A DNA stretch of 64,000 bases from assembly GCA_021234155.1 (NCBI GenBank), contig JAJEKV010000124.1:1118001-1182000 (forward strand). The letters are read 5' to 3'. The notes beneath the pieces are model-generated. The model was not told where the DNA came from and did not search any database. It saw only the letters and a program-made list of their open reading frames with translations. The position numbers and the translations under genes are program-made. This document shows, in pieces, positions 19,514-29,179 of this stretch (positions are counted from its first letter, which is position 1; every line of letters starts with the position of its first letter). This stretch comes from Isoetes taiwanensis. Lineage: Eukaryota; Streptophyta; Lycopodiopsida; Isoetales; Isoetaceae.

Positions 19514-20568
19514 CTTACAATTCGGCGCGTTATCCATTACGACCTGAAATATTCTCTTCGGTCCAAAACTCTCTATCACAGCCTTTGTTTTCTGAAAAAT
19601 CCAATCTCCTGTCACTTGGTCAGTTTTGGTTTCTACAGTTTTCAAAAATACTTCGCCCCCTGGATACACGATCATGAAGTTTATAAGATGGTCCTTGTTT
19701 ACATTGCTCCAACCATCAGTCACTAGTGAGGCTGCCTAGCTTCAGTAACACGACACAACTTTATTTGCACCCTCTCGACCATTTTCCCATGTATTTCATC
19801 CACCATTTTGTTATTGGCGTGTTTGTATGAAGGCAATCTAAAAGCTGGCCCTGCTTTGGCAACTTCCTGGAAGGCTTCTTTCATTGCTTTGTGCTCCAAA
19901 ATATGTGGAGACAACCCGGCATATAAAAATGCCTCTACAACCTTCAATTGCGTCTTCTTCAGTTGCTCTGATGTTAAGCACTGGTCAACCCTATGTTGCT
20001 TAGTCTGTCTTTCCACTATTTCAATTGTCTCTGCCATTCTTTTTTCGCCCGTACTTAACCCTCCTATCGACCCTAGTCCACCCTCTGGTTGGTACATTGG
20101 CGTTGCAGGAGGGGTGGTGTAATTGATCTCTTCTGCTTGGCACGGTGAAGGTCCTTGGCTATCCCTTGGCTGTGTTTTTCTGCTGCTGTTCTTTTTTCGA
20201 ACCAACACTTTAATTGCATCTTATCGTATGTCAGTAGATGCCGTACAAGTTTGCACCCCAATTTTAGGATCCCGTAAAATATGAGCTTGTATTCTTGTCG
20301 CGGATCCATTTATTGACGTGTACCCACAAAACACACATTGCCACTCATTCTGACCAAATTCCTTCACAAATCCCCACTCAGGACTTCTCCTTCGACCACC
20401 AGTATTTCGACATGCAATTCTTCCACGTGCTGTTGCAACCCCCGTGGCCCTGCCATGACCGCGCGATGGCCGCGCACCCCTAGATGATGACGCATGACCG
20501 CCGACGGCGTCGGATGTAGATGCATGGCCACCAGCGGCGCCTGATGTAGATGCATGACCAGCTGCCAT
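19496..20568 (-). pseudogene. hAT transposase, N-terminal half (BED finger and DUF659-like domain)
   Basis: The minus-strand start at 20568 gives a repetitive Gly-His-Ala-Ser leader (copies of GGHASTSD), an Arg/Gly-rich stretch and a BED-type zinc finger (EWQCVFCGY, then RIQAHIL and a final Cys, about 20340-20250). An in-frame TAA (20221-20223) interrupts DIR/DAIKVL, after which the same frame continues through VEAFLYAGLSPHILEH and FRLPSYKHANNK (about 19990-19800). A one-base frame change near 19740 leads to the DUF659 block LVTDGWSNVNKDHLINFMIV and VVMDNAPN. The frame then meets GTAAGTTAG, a near-perfect donor, at about 19500. The continuation is found at 11801. Family role: cut-and-paste transposition with 8-bp duplications, matching the flanks of this element. 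The 450 bp upstream would hold its promoter. Confidence 0.88.
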
Positions 20569-21022
20569 CCCTGTTGCTATCTAAAATTACTGTCTCTGCT
20601 CTGCTATGGTAAAGGGTAAAGACTCCTTAATCGTCCGAACTAAAGGCCGACGTCTATATATGCGAAGGAGCAAGCTCACTACGCATATGTTACATCAGCG
20701 TCCCGTTCGAACATAAGGAGGGAAGGACAAGAACATATAGGTCTCTAAGGAACAGGGTAGGAACCCAAGGTCGGAAAACTCTGTGAAGGAGTAATATCAC
20801 TTCACAATTCCGGCGTTAGGCCGCGGACGCAAAACCCACACCTCAACGGCTGACCGTTTCCCAAGGAGTATGTGGACTCGACCTGGTAGTCAACGTTCGA
20901 GGCGAATTCTAGGGCTAGACACGTTTTTCTTATATATAATAATTCACCTGCACAAAATAGACCAAACAGTGGCGCAAAAACTTTTTTTCCCTTAAGAAAA
21001 TGCCCTAAAATGCTTTGCAAAA
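20569..21022. promoter_or_regulatory. Region upstream of the transposase gene
   Basis: Non-coding stretch between the transposase start and the right palindrome array, the natural place for its promoter. 'tatatataa' occurs near 20931-20940. No other feature recognised. Confidence 0.35.
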
Positions 21023-21142
21023 TTTCGCGTAAGCGAAAACAACTATTTCGCTTACGCGAAGTTTTTTTCGCGTAAGCGATGCATTTCGCTTACGCGAAAA
21101 AAACTTCGCGTAAGCGAAATAATTGTTTTCGCTTACGCGAAA
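21023..21142. repeat. Right subterminal palindrome array
   Basis: Six copies of TTTCGCGTAAGCGAAA or its complement in strictly alternating orientation, at 21023, 21046, 21066, 21084, 21105 and 21127. Neighbouring copies form three strong hairpins. Same motif as 1393-1657. Confidence 0.9.
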
Positions 21143-21253
21143 TTTTGTCGACGCCGGAAATGTTTTTGGACGTATTTTTGACGTATTAAACGTCAAATTT
21201 GTGCCGTATCTTTCGAAAAATATGTATTACGTATAAAACATAACCTATTCCTG

Positions 21254-21261
21254 GGTAAGGC
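21254..21261. repeat. 8-bp target-site duplication, right copy (GGTAAGGC)
   Basis: Identical to 1227-1234 and directly adjacent to the element end CCTATTCCTG. Confidence 0.93.
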
Positions 21262-21410
21262 AGAGCCGAGTCTTAAGAGTTTTTAAAGGTCGTTTCTGTG
21301 GCATAGAATTTGTGGAGGCATCGACATGCCCTGGCTTGATAGGGCCTCTCATCTTCTAGGTAAGGCAGAGTTGAGTTGTGTATGTTCCCTGCTGTTCAAG
21401 TCTTGTTAGC
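21262..21410. repeat. Host direct repeat, right part
   Basis: Continues the second copy of the host repeat interrupted at 1234. It matches 948-1098 in order ('agagccgag', 'gcatagaatttgtggagg', 'ggcttgatagggc', 'tgttccctgctgttcaag'). Confidence 0.85.
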
Positions 21411-23874
21411 AGTTTTGTTGAGGAAATTTGGAGAGTGCACCTGAAGGTTGTTTCTGTCTTGTTTGTTGGAAGTGGCATAGAATTTGTGGAGGGAACTTAG
21501 ATACTGTATCTTAATTTCAGCTATGTCATCTTTGTTGGAGCTGCAGAAGGTTTCCACAATTGAAAGGTAAGATGTTAAAGGAAGGAAGGAAGGAAGGAAA
21601 GAGGCAAGCTAGGAAAGGGAAGGGAAAGAGTGGAGTTAATTTACAATGCTTCTTATGTGCAGAAAACTATGTGCAGAAAAGGCTATCTCATCTTCAGCAT
21701 TGCCTTACAAATGGACACCTCCAAGTTGGTTAAATGTCACTATGAAGTATATAGCACGACATTGGAATTTTAGAGCAGGGGCAGTTTATAGCGGAAATGT
21801 TGCCTAAGATTGAGCTTTTGATTTTTCCTTCCTTCGTCATGCTTTCAGATAATCTCTTAGACTGAAGATACATACTTTTCAAGGTGAGTGTAGAGCTGTT
21901 AATTTTTGAGGTGAATCTAGAGTTAATCTTCCTACTGTTGTATATTTGCATATTCAAGTTTTGCAGTTCAAGTTTCGCAGTTGGACAATTGGGCTTAATT
22001 TTGCCATATCTAACAAGAAGCAATGCATAATCCATCTTCCATCTGAATAAATGATGTAAACCTTAACTTCGAGACCTGATTTTGCAACTTACTATGATGG
22101 ACCTAGGTGTATCTATTTTTTTACTATCATTATCTGTTGTGTATTAAGTCTATGTACTGTTGTGTATTAAGTCTATGTACATATGAAAATAGTGGAGAAC
22201 CACCCCTCTCCATGAAGGGTTTATATCATGCCATGTTGTGACATTATGGGGTATGGTATATCTGAGGTTCGATTCCTTGGCCCCAAAGTACAGATGTTGA
22301 TTGCTCTGATGTATATGCATGCCACACCCAATTATAAATAGAAAAGTATTGATGATTTATCAAATAGACCACACTACATATAAAGCTATAATACAACTTG
22401 GGTCTGCCTCATATGGCAGGGGGTTCAAGTCCCCTTTCTTGCATGGCGTTTTCTAATTGACTTATATTGACTTCTACCAATGGTTTACAAATCTTATGGT
22501 GAGGTGAAAATGCAAGTTTGACCCCATCACGAATTAAGCGGACGATCTACAATACGCTGGAAGGAATAAGAGAAGGAATATTACAATGATCAATGGCGAT
22601 AAAGTAGGAATGTCTTTTATGAGGAGTTCATGTTTTTGTGGCTTATAAAATTGTTTTTTTAATAGTACGACATGTCTCATTTTGCGTAGTGGAAAATTGT
22701 GAATATAAGACATGTGACATGTCTTATATTAAAGTAGTGGAAAACTAATGTTTCCTACATTAACCCAAAAGGATGTGTTATAAAAAAATGACACATAAAT
22801 TAAGACGTGTAGAAAAAGGGCCTTAATAGTATAACCATTTGACATGAAAGACATTAGGATGATCTACGTCACTACCTTTCAAATGTGTGTGAGTCAATAT
22901 CAATTTCTTATGTGATACCAAGAAGCAAGAGTAAAAGCTTCTCAAGCTATGTAATAACCGCCCGTCCAAGCTTTAAGTTCCTGGGTACTCTTGAATTTTA
23001 CACTTTTTAGAACATCTTCTCTTTTGTGGTGGTCTAGCACTTTGTCAAGTTGCATACAAATTCCGACAAATATTAAACCAGGGCATCACTACAATTTCAC
23101 ATTTTAAAACCTGATGTTAAGATGGTTTGAGAGGGAACGAAGCTTGACTGGGAATGAAATCTGCCACAAGAACCAGCCCTCCAATTTTCCCGATTAAATT
23201 GAAGGGCAATGAAATCTGCATGAAACTTGAATAGCAATGGAAAATCTGCGTACCTTTCATGAGAATTAAGTAAAATCGATGTAACAAGAATTCGAAATCT
23301 GTACTATCCCACACTAATCTTTCTGAAAATACTATGCAAAATTAACCAACTTTGGTGCAAGCAAAAAGGAACTCTAGAAAGAATCAACTGGCTCGCATTT
23401 TTCGCTCGTCTATCATACAGATTATTGGATGCAGCACTCAAGGGTGCAAGAATAACTATGAACTAGAACAGAGTAACAATATTGTTGGGTTTCGCATTCT
23501 TCAAAAACCCACAATTGGCAAATGCAACTAGACAATGGTAGAAATGCCTGCAAATGGAATGGTCCTCCATAAGGATAATCCAGTAGAGGCACTAGTCCCA
23601 GGGTAAGGCAAGTACAATCGTGGAACTCAGTAATTGGAAAGGAGCTGGGGCAGAACCTGATATTAACAATTTGATACCGCTGTACAAACCCTATTGGCAA
23701 ATCTTTTGGCCCATTCCAAACTTGGAGAGATATATACATCGCCATGGAACAGAAGTTTGAAACAAAAAGTGGAAGCAGCTCATGGAGTCGCATCCTAAGA
23801 TTAACAAACAAGTTCATGTTAGCGCTGCAAAAACATAGACCGCATCTGTTCAGCCAAGATAAAATAATGCTTAC
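21411..23874. other. Non-coding host DNA
   Basis: Contains a short AAGG microsatellite (about 21581-21600), a duplicated 'tgtgtattaagtctatgtac' (22139 and 22160) and a tRNA T-arm-like GGGTTCAAGTCCCC (22418-22432) without a recognisable full cloverleaf. I see no gene. It may include the 3' part of the gene at 23875-24461: an acceptor-like 'tttttgcag' ends near 23827 on the minus strand. Confidence 0.5.
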
Positions 23875-24461
23875 ATTCGTGTTCAAGCGAGATCCTTCAA
23901 ATAAAGAAGCATAATATGTGGGGTCATAGATGGAACCCCCAATAATGTCTTCATCTAAGGATAACTGGTGATGCGGGCCAGGGCTGTTCATAGGCGTAAT
24001 ATCCTGAGAAACAGGTCTTCCATCATAAGCAAGGGGCTGGTAAAAGCTCGAGCTTTCATAAGATGGCCCTAACCGGTACATTTGGAACCAAAGAAAAGAT
24101 GATAGAACACGAAGCGTAAATCCTATAATTTGCATCCATAGGACAAGCTTTAATGAGAATGCTGTGAACTTTCCAATATTTTTGGACTTCTCATAACTCC
24201 TGCAGAAGAGAATTTACTGACATACTTCGAAATATCTTATTACTTAATCATCTGCCAGGATCTCACCTTATTTCATAGGAGAAAAGGATGAACCAAACAA
24301 TTTCAAGCAGCAGAACAGCAACTAGCAAAGCTGCATAGGTTCGACCAAGAGTTTGACTGCCACTTTCAATAGCCACAAGAGCAAATAGTGCCACTGCCAA
24401 ATTTACTAACAATACTCCCGTATAAAGTGCCCCTAACGAACCAATCAGTGCACACAGCACC
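23875..24461 (-). CDS. AGTRAP-like four-helix membrane protein (two internal exons)
   Basis: Exon 24461-24267 (acceptor GTTAGCAG|GTGCTG, donor AATAAG|GTGAGA) encodes three hydrophobic helices, including ALYTGVLLVNLAVALFALVA and LLVAVLLLEIVWFILFSYEI. Exon 24199-23875 (acceptor TCCTGCAG|GAGTTA, donor CGAAT|GTAAGC) continues in phase with another helix (IIGFTLRVLSSFLWFQMYRL), then a cytosolic tail with DEDIIGGSIYDPTYYASLFE. The helix spacing and the post-helix YRxG/YDP tail are like plant proteins related to the type-1 angiotensin II receptor-associated protein family, which lack a settled function in plants. I did not find a convincing first exon; candidate sequence lies near 24950-24990. Intact splice sites and frame suggest a functional gene or a recently copied piece. 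The family name is a recall-based call and needs a search. Confidence 0.6.
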
Positions 24462-25511
24462 TGCTAACAGCAGACAATTTCAGGATATAATGACTAAGCA
24501 AAGTAATGATTATCTCACAAAAATAAACGTATTTCTTGGTGAAGTGATTAGACTTTCACATTTATTGTATGCAGCAATTACCATCCCAACATAGATGTGC
24601 ATATATAGAGACTAACATCGCAATGCAGATTTCCGTACATCCTAACGAGCATTGCCTAGTATGCATGTCTTCTTTGTCGTGATCTATGAATCTAAAACAG
24701 AGCATATAATTGGTGCACAATATAACATGCCATTTACCCTCTTCTTGTAACTCTATCTTGCTTCTAAAACCTATTATTGACTATTAGGTAAGATTACAGT
24801 CACAATTATCGCAAACAAAGCAGAAACGTTCTCTTGGACTTACAAAATTGACAAAGAGATAGACTGCCATAAACAAACCTGGAGATATAGAAGTAATAGT
24901 GCAAGCGATTGAACATGGTCATAGCTATGAAACCAAGCCTGCAACTCTTCCAAATGGATCCGACAAAGCATCCCGTCCTAGTGCACAGGGTTCAAAATTC
25001 ATGGAAAACAGATCTCATCTGAAATGAAAAAAATATAGACTAGATTCTAGAGAAAAGGTCTAAAGGAGAAGCTGATTTAAGGCAGCTAATCCGGCAAGGC
25101 TATGCCCCAGCGGGGCAAGAAGCCGCGGTAGCGCTTTGCGTGGGAAGAAGGGCTGTGATGTCATAATTCTGGGAGCAGATCTGGACCGTTCAAAAATGCC
25201 AGCCTGGCATGTTATTTTACTTTTTTTTATTGCGTTCAACATGGCAGCTTTTATTTCGACCATCAGACTTGGGTTGTTCCTTTTTGTTAAATCCCATAAC
25301 GAATTTTTAAATGGACAAGAACATGACAACATTATGTTTGGGCCTTTGGCCTGAACTCCGTGATCCGTAAATAACTAAGTAATTAGATAATTTGCCTTAT
25401 TGCGTGTAGGGGAAGAATGGTGCAAATGTTAGAATTGGTAACTACATACAATTATACAAGTCCAATAAGGTCGCACTCTACTCCACATGTAATGTGGAAG
25501 AGCAAGAAAGA

Positions 25512-25634
25512 GATCATTCTTGGCTGGCAGGGGAGCTGGCTACCGCTAGCAACCAGTCGGGCCGGCGCGACTGGTTGGCCGGTGCAACTAGTTGCTGGCG
25601 GTAGCCAGCTCCCCTGCCAGGCCTAGAATGATCA
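25512..25634. repeat. Strong 120-bp foldback
   Basis: Arms of about 48 bp: 'gatcattcttggctggcagg' onward on the left and 'cctgccaggcctagaatgatc' on the right. They share the perfect core CTGGCAGGGGAGCTGGCTAC and enclose a GC-rich loop with 'gggccggcgcgac'. It could be a small MITE-like element or a hairpin RNA. Confidence 0.75.
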
Positions 25635-26456
25635 ACTCGACGACAAGGAAAAAAGGAATGGTGCAGCGATGATGAACATACTGGATACAATAGATGGGAG
25701 CAAGAATGGAGAGCATGTATTCATTCTCGCTAATGCTCCTCTCTACATTGATGTACAAATATACAATTTATTAGTTATGTTCTTACTTTCTTTGTTTGAG
25801 ACTTATAGGACTTTTAGTCTCCATAGTTGATACAATTCTTCTTCTGCTATACTATATGGAGTTCACAAGATTTTAGTGGCATTTTTGTCGCTATGGACAT
25901 TAGATGATGGCACTGGCCCATTGAAAAGAGTAAAAAAGGGCTTACTATTAAGATAGATAGCTACCCCCTTTTCAAACTCGTTCAAGAAAATGTCTATCTG
26001 CTAAAGGGCTTTTTAAAAGCTTACTTATAAATGAGAATTCTTTATACTTCACACAAAAAAAAGTAAAAATAAAAATAAAAAAGAGAGAGGTAGCAGTAGG
26101 GCAGGCTTGGGGCAAAAGATTGGTCAGTTTTTGTTTCCACAGCTAAGCCCATAAATTCTATAGGAAAGCATATCTAGGCTATGACATATGTATTACATTT
26201 TTCACACTAATAGTTACACCTTACTTAACACTATATCTTCAAAGCTAATTTGATTCTTCAAGTAGGTGGTTTACGAGTTTACTTTTACCTTGAGAGGCAA
26301 CAACCTTCCGGAGTTTACTCATGCATTTCACTCTTGAAGGTATGGGATTGACCCACAATGCCAAGCATGGGGTTATTGCTTGAATATAGCATGATTCTCA
26401 AAGGATAGGATTGATGCTTGAATGACAAGGGTTTAGGGTTACCCTTAAACTTATAA

Positions 26457-26579
26457 GGTCAATGCTTTAAGGTTAATCGCCCTGTGATTTAAAGAATTCG
26501 CTCTTTATACCTCGCAAAGGTCAATGCTTTAAGTCTAATTGCCCCGTGACTTCAAAGAATTAGCTCTTGATATCTCGCA
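26457..26579. repeat. About 62-bp tandem duplication
   Basis: Copies 26457-26517 and 26518-26579 share 'ggtcaatgctttaag', 'taattgccc', 'gtgactt', 'aaagaatt' and 'gctctt...tacctcgca' landmarks with about 80 percent identity by eye. Confidence 0.6.
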
Positions 26580-27154
26580 CGTGAAGAAAAATCCAAGCAA
26601 TTGGAGCCATGCGCAGGTGTTACGGACCTCTCTTGGCAGATGACAGAGTTCTTGTCTTTCATTAGGAATTCAACCTCTCTGGAGTAGAGATTGTGTACTT
26701 GTTGATCTCTCTCTCAAAATTTCAAATGCATGCAACACTGCCCGACTTCATCAACCTGGTGATCCTACTCAAGCAATCAATGACGCTGCAAATCTTCAAC
26801 TTTGAAAGTGCACACCTCATGCAAGGATGTCATGCAGCTACCATATTCCACACAATGGGTAAGGCATTGAAGAAGGAGAATTTCTATTCAGGGGGCACGT
26901 CAACGAAAATCTAAGTTCACAACTTGGAATGACAAACTCGAGTCAGACATGAAGGTCACTCCAATAGTAGCATTAACCCAAGGAACCTTGGAGTCAACCA
27001 GAACGAGGAATGAAGATAGTGAGAAGAATCAAATGAGATATAGGGTGGAAAAAACCTAAAGCAATATGAAATATCTACCTAACATAGATATGTTCTTATA
27101 AAGTCGTGTTACAGCGAGGAGTGTGGAGCGATCCAGAGCGTCGATTTGAGATGT

Positions 27155-27365
27155 GACGGCTCACGTTGATTTGGGGATTCTATCTAGGAGTGGAATTATA
27201 TGTAAGTCTCATCTTGTCATTGGTGCCGAGATCCTACGGCTCATCTTGCTTCAGATCCTGACTATTGGCACGAGATCCTATGGCTCACGTTGCTATAGAT
27301 CTTTGCCACGTGGCGCAACTTTGGTCGTTGATCGGGACCATGATCCTACGGCTCACGTTGCATTG
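27155..27365. repeat. Dispersed GATCCTACGGCTCACGTTG motif cluster
   Basis: Four to five copies of the theme (with 'tgtgacggctcacgttg', 'gatcctacggctcatcttg', 'gatcctatggctcacgttg', 'gatcctacggctcacgttg') in about 200 bp. No function recognised. Confidence 0.55.
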
Positions 27366-28214
27366 GGCTTCTAAAAGTTTTCATGTATTTGAGAGATTTG
27401 AACCCTAGTGATTGCCTCTTCAACCTCCATTGTAACCATTATATCAAGCATTGATTTATTAGCCAAAGTGATATTTTATATATACTTAAGGGTATAGATG
27501 TAATTAAGACAGTCATCTAACAATGTCAGGCTAAGAGACAACGCAATTCACGTCAAGATCAATAGTACCCCAACATCTAGGTTTTGCACAAGAACATCCT
27601 TGAAATGCAACTCTAGCTTTTGTGGCAGTGACAACACTTGATGACCTGACAACATGAGTGCCCACGACAAAAGAAGGAGGAACGACCAAACATTGTCAAG
27701 AACCTCGCTCACGACCTCAGGCCAAAAGACGTCAAGAAATTCTTTAGGACGACATCAGTTCTTACTTTGTTCTTCTATATATGTCATGAAATAACGGAGG
27801 AAGCAACATTTCGACAACCACAAATTTACCTTGTAGTGATGTATCGTGATACTGATGACATGCTTGATGGATGGGGATCTGCACTGATAAAGTAGCTTCG
27901 ACAAAGAAGAGTTCAAGTTAATAGTCAGTCCATGTAAGGACAAGAGTAGATTTAGGGCAGAAACTTCTTCAATTCAAGAGTCAAGCTTCACAAATAGATA
28001 TAGGAATCTGTCATCCTCGACAGCGTAGTCATTAGGAAGGAGAACCATGATGCCTATGAATGGACAAAGGAAGAGTACCAAAAGCTGGAGAAGTGCTAGC
28101 AATCGACTACTTCAATGAGCTCCATAGAGGCAACCTAATATTAGGCATTGGATTAGGCACTGGGTTAGGCGCTTAGTGGCTAGACTTGGTTCGGCATCTG
28201 TGGCAGGTTTCGTA

Positions 28215-28680
28215 TGCCTCCCAAAATGAAAAATGGATCACCCAATAAGGGTGATCTAGTGGAGTACAAGGGTGATTCAGCCCATCTTATTTCCCTGATT
28301 TCTGAATTAAAATCTGAGATTAAGGGTCTATGAGGTGAGATTGTTGCATCAGGAAAACAGCAAACGATTTGGTTGTGCAAAATTCGAATCTAACTAGTCA
28401 GAAGATGGAACCTAATCAAAATTGCCCAGTGGATTACAATGAGCAAATTTGTACCTTGTAATCTGAATTGGTGATTCTGATTGCAGAACCAATACAGGAA
28501 CGGATGAAGCTTCATAGAGAGCACGTTGCATCAGAGCAGGCCGAGATGGATTATAGAGCAAGAAATTTGAAGATATTCGACATTTATGAAGAGGATGAAG
28601 AAAACCTATCAGAAATAAATGGAAATTTTTTTACGATAATTATTTGGGTTAAGAAATTCATTACCTGATGAAATGGTGAG
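28215..28680 (+). pseudogene. LINE ORF1-like remnant
   Basis: An ATG near 28217 opens a Lys-rich frame with a coiled-coil segment (LISLISELKSEIKGL) that stops at a TGA near 28330. A second in-register piece (28468-28668) holds ERMKLHREHVASEQAEMDYR followed by RARNLKIFDIYEEDEEN. This resembles the coiled coil plus 'RxRNLRIxGIxE' start of the RNA-binding part of L1-type ORF1 proteins. It is short and broken. No reverse transcriptase was seen next to it. Confidence 0.45.
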
Positions 28681-28919
28681 ATATGTAAAAATCTTTAGTT
28701 AGGACCACTTGATTCATTGTTGAAGTCTCATTTTAACAAATGGTAAACTTATGTGAGCAACTTCCTTGCAGATGTGAAGCAGATTCTACGCAAGATTAAA
28801 GGTAGTTTATTATTTGATTTGCCCTTCTTTATCGGTTGCTAATACGTATGCCCTTCTCTATCAGTTGCTATTATGTATATATGCTATGTAAGGCATATCT
28901 GCCTTGGATATCGTTTACT

Positions 28920-29179
28920 TCAAGCACACAGATTGGTATAGGTAGCGCCATTCAGTTTGCCTAGAGGAGTTTATCCTTCAAAGTAGTTGTCCGCCATTTC
29001 CCATATTTCCTACACAACAATATATATCTTGGCCATGTCCACAAATCCTTCAAGCACATAGATTGGTATAGGTAGTGACATCCAATTTGCCTAGTGGGGT
29101 TTATCTTTCAAAGTGGTTGTCCACCATTTCCCATATTTCCTACACAACAATATACATCATGGCCATGTCCACAAATCCA
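28920..29179. repeat. 130-bp tandem duplication
   Basis: Copies 28920-29049 and 29050-29179 share 'tcaagcacayagattggtataggtag', 'tttgcctag', 'gttgtccrccatttcccata' and 'ggccatgtccacaaatcc'. Divergence is low. Confidence 0.75.

Larger units (their letters stand above)
1235..21253. mobile_element. Giant (about 20 kb) cargo-carrying hAT transposon
   Basis: The termini are CAGGGATAAGTT at the left and, reading inward on the other strand, CAGGAATAGGTT at the right, matching at 10 of 12 positions. An identical 8-bp duplication GGTAAGGC flanks both ends, and the host repeat continues across the empty site. The element encodes a BED/DUF659/hAT-dimerisation transposase on the minus strand, which fits the 8-bp duplication and the CAGGG terminus. 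Both ends carry subterminal arrays of a 16-bp palindrome. Most plant hAT elements are 2-8 kb, so 20 kb is exceptional. The extra length holds a kinase-like gene, a RING gene, a hairpin array, a ParB/methyltransferase-like gene, a DUF7869-like gene and at least one nested hAT-like element. Boundaries are seen directly. Recency is inferred from the perfect duplication. Confidence 0.92.
24985..28200. other. Host DNA, mainly repeats
   Basis: Holds the perfect-arm foldback at 25512-25634, a 62-bp tandem duplication (26457-26579), and a repeated 'gatcctacggctcacgttg' motif (about 27155-27365). No gene recognised. Confidence 0.5.

Noticed and set aside
6910-20223. Non-standard genetic code with TAG/TAA as glutamine
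   Set aside because: Host exons use the standard code, introns are plant-like, and C-to-T decay of CAG/CAA explains the stops.
1235-21253. Integrated giant-virus or phage-like segment
   Set aside because: Kinase, RING, ParB and methylase genes together recalled large DNA viruses, but hAT transposase, CAGG ends, 8-bp duplication and GT-AG introns explain the unit as a transposon. No capsid, polymerase or packaging motif was seen.
22380-22450. tRNA gene
   Set aside because: Only a T-arm-like GGGTTCAAGTCCCC is present; no acceptor, D-arm or anticodon arm can be built at the right spacing.
25060-25354. Overlapping frames of 90 and 72 codons on opposite strands
   Set aside because: No recognisable motif, no splice context, no repeat evidence; treated as chance.
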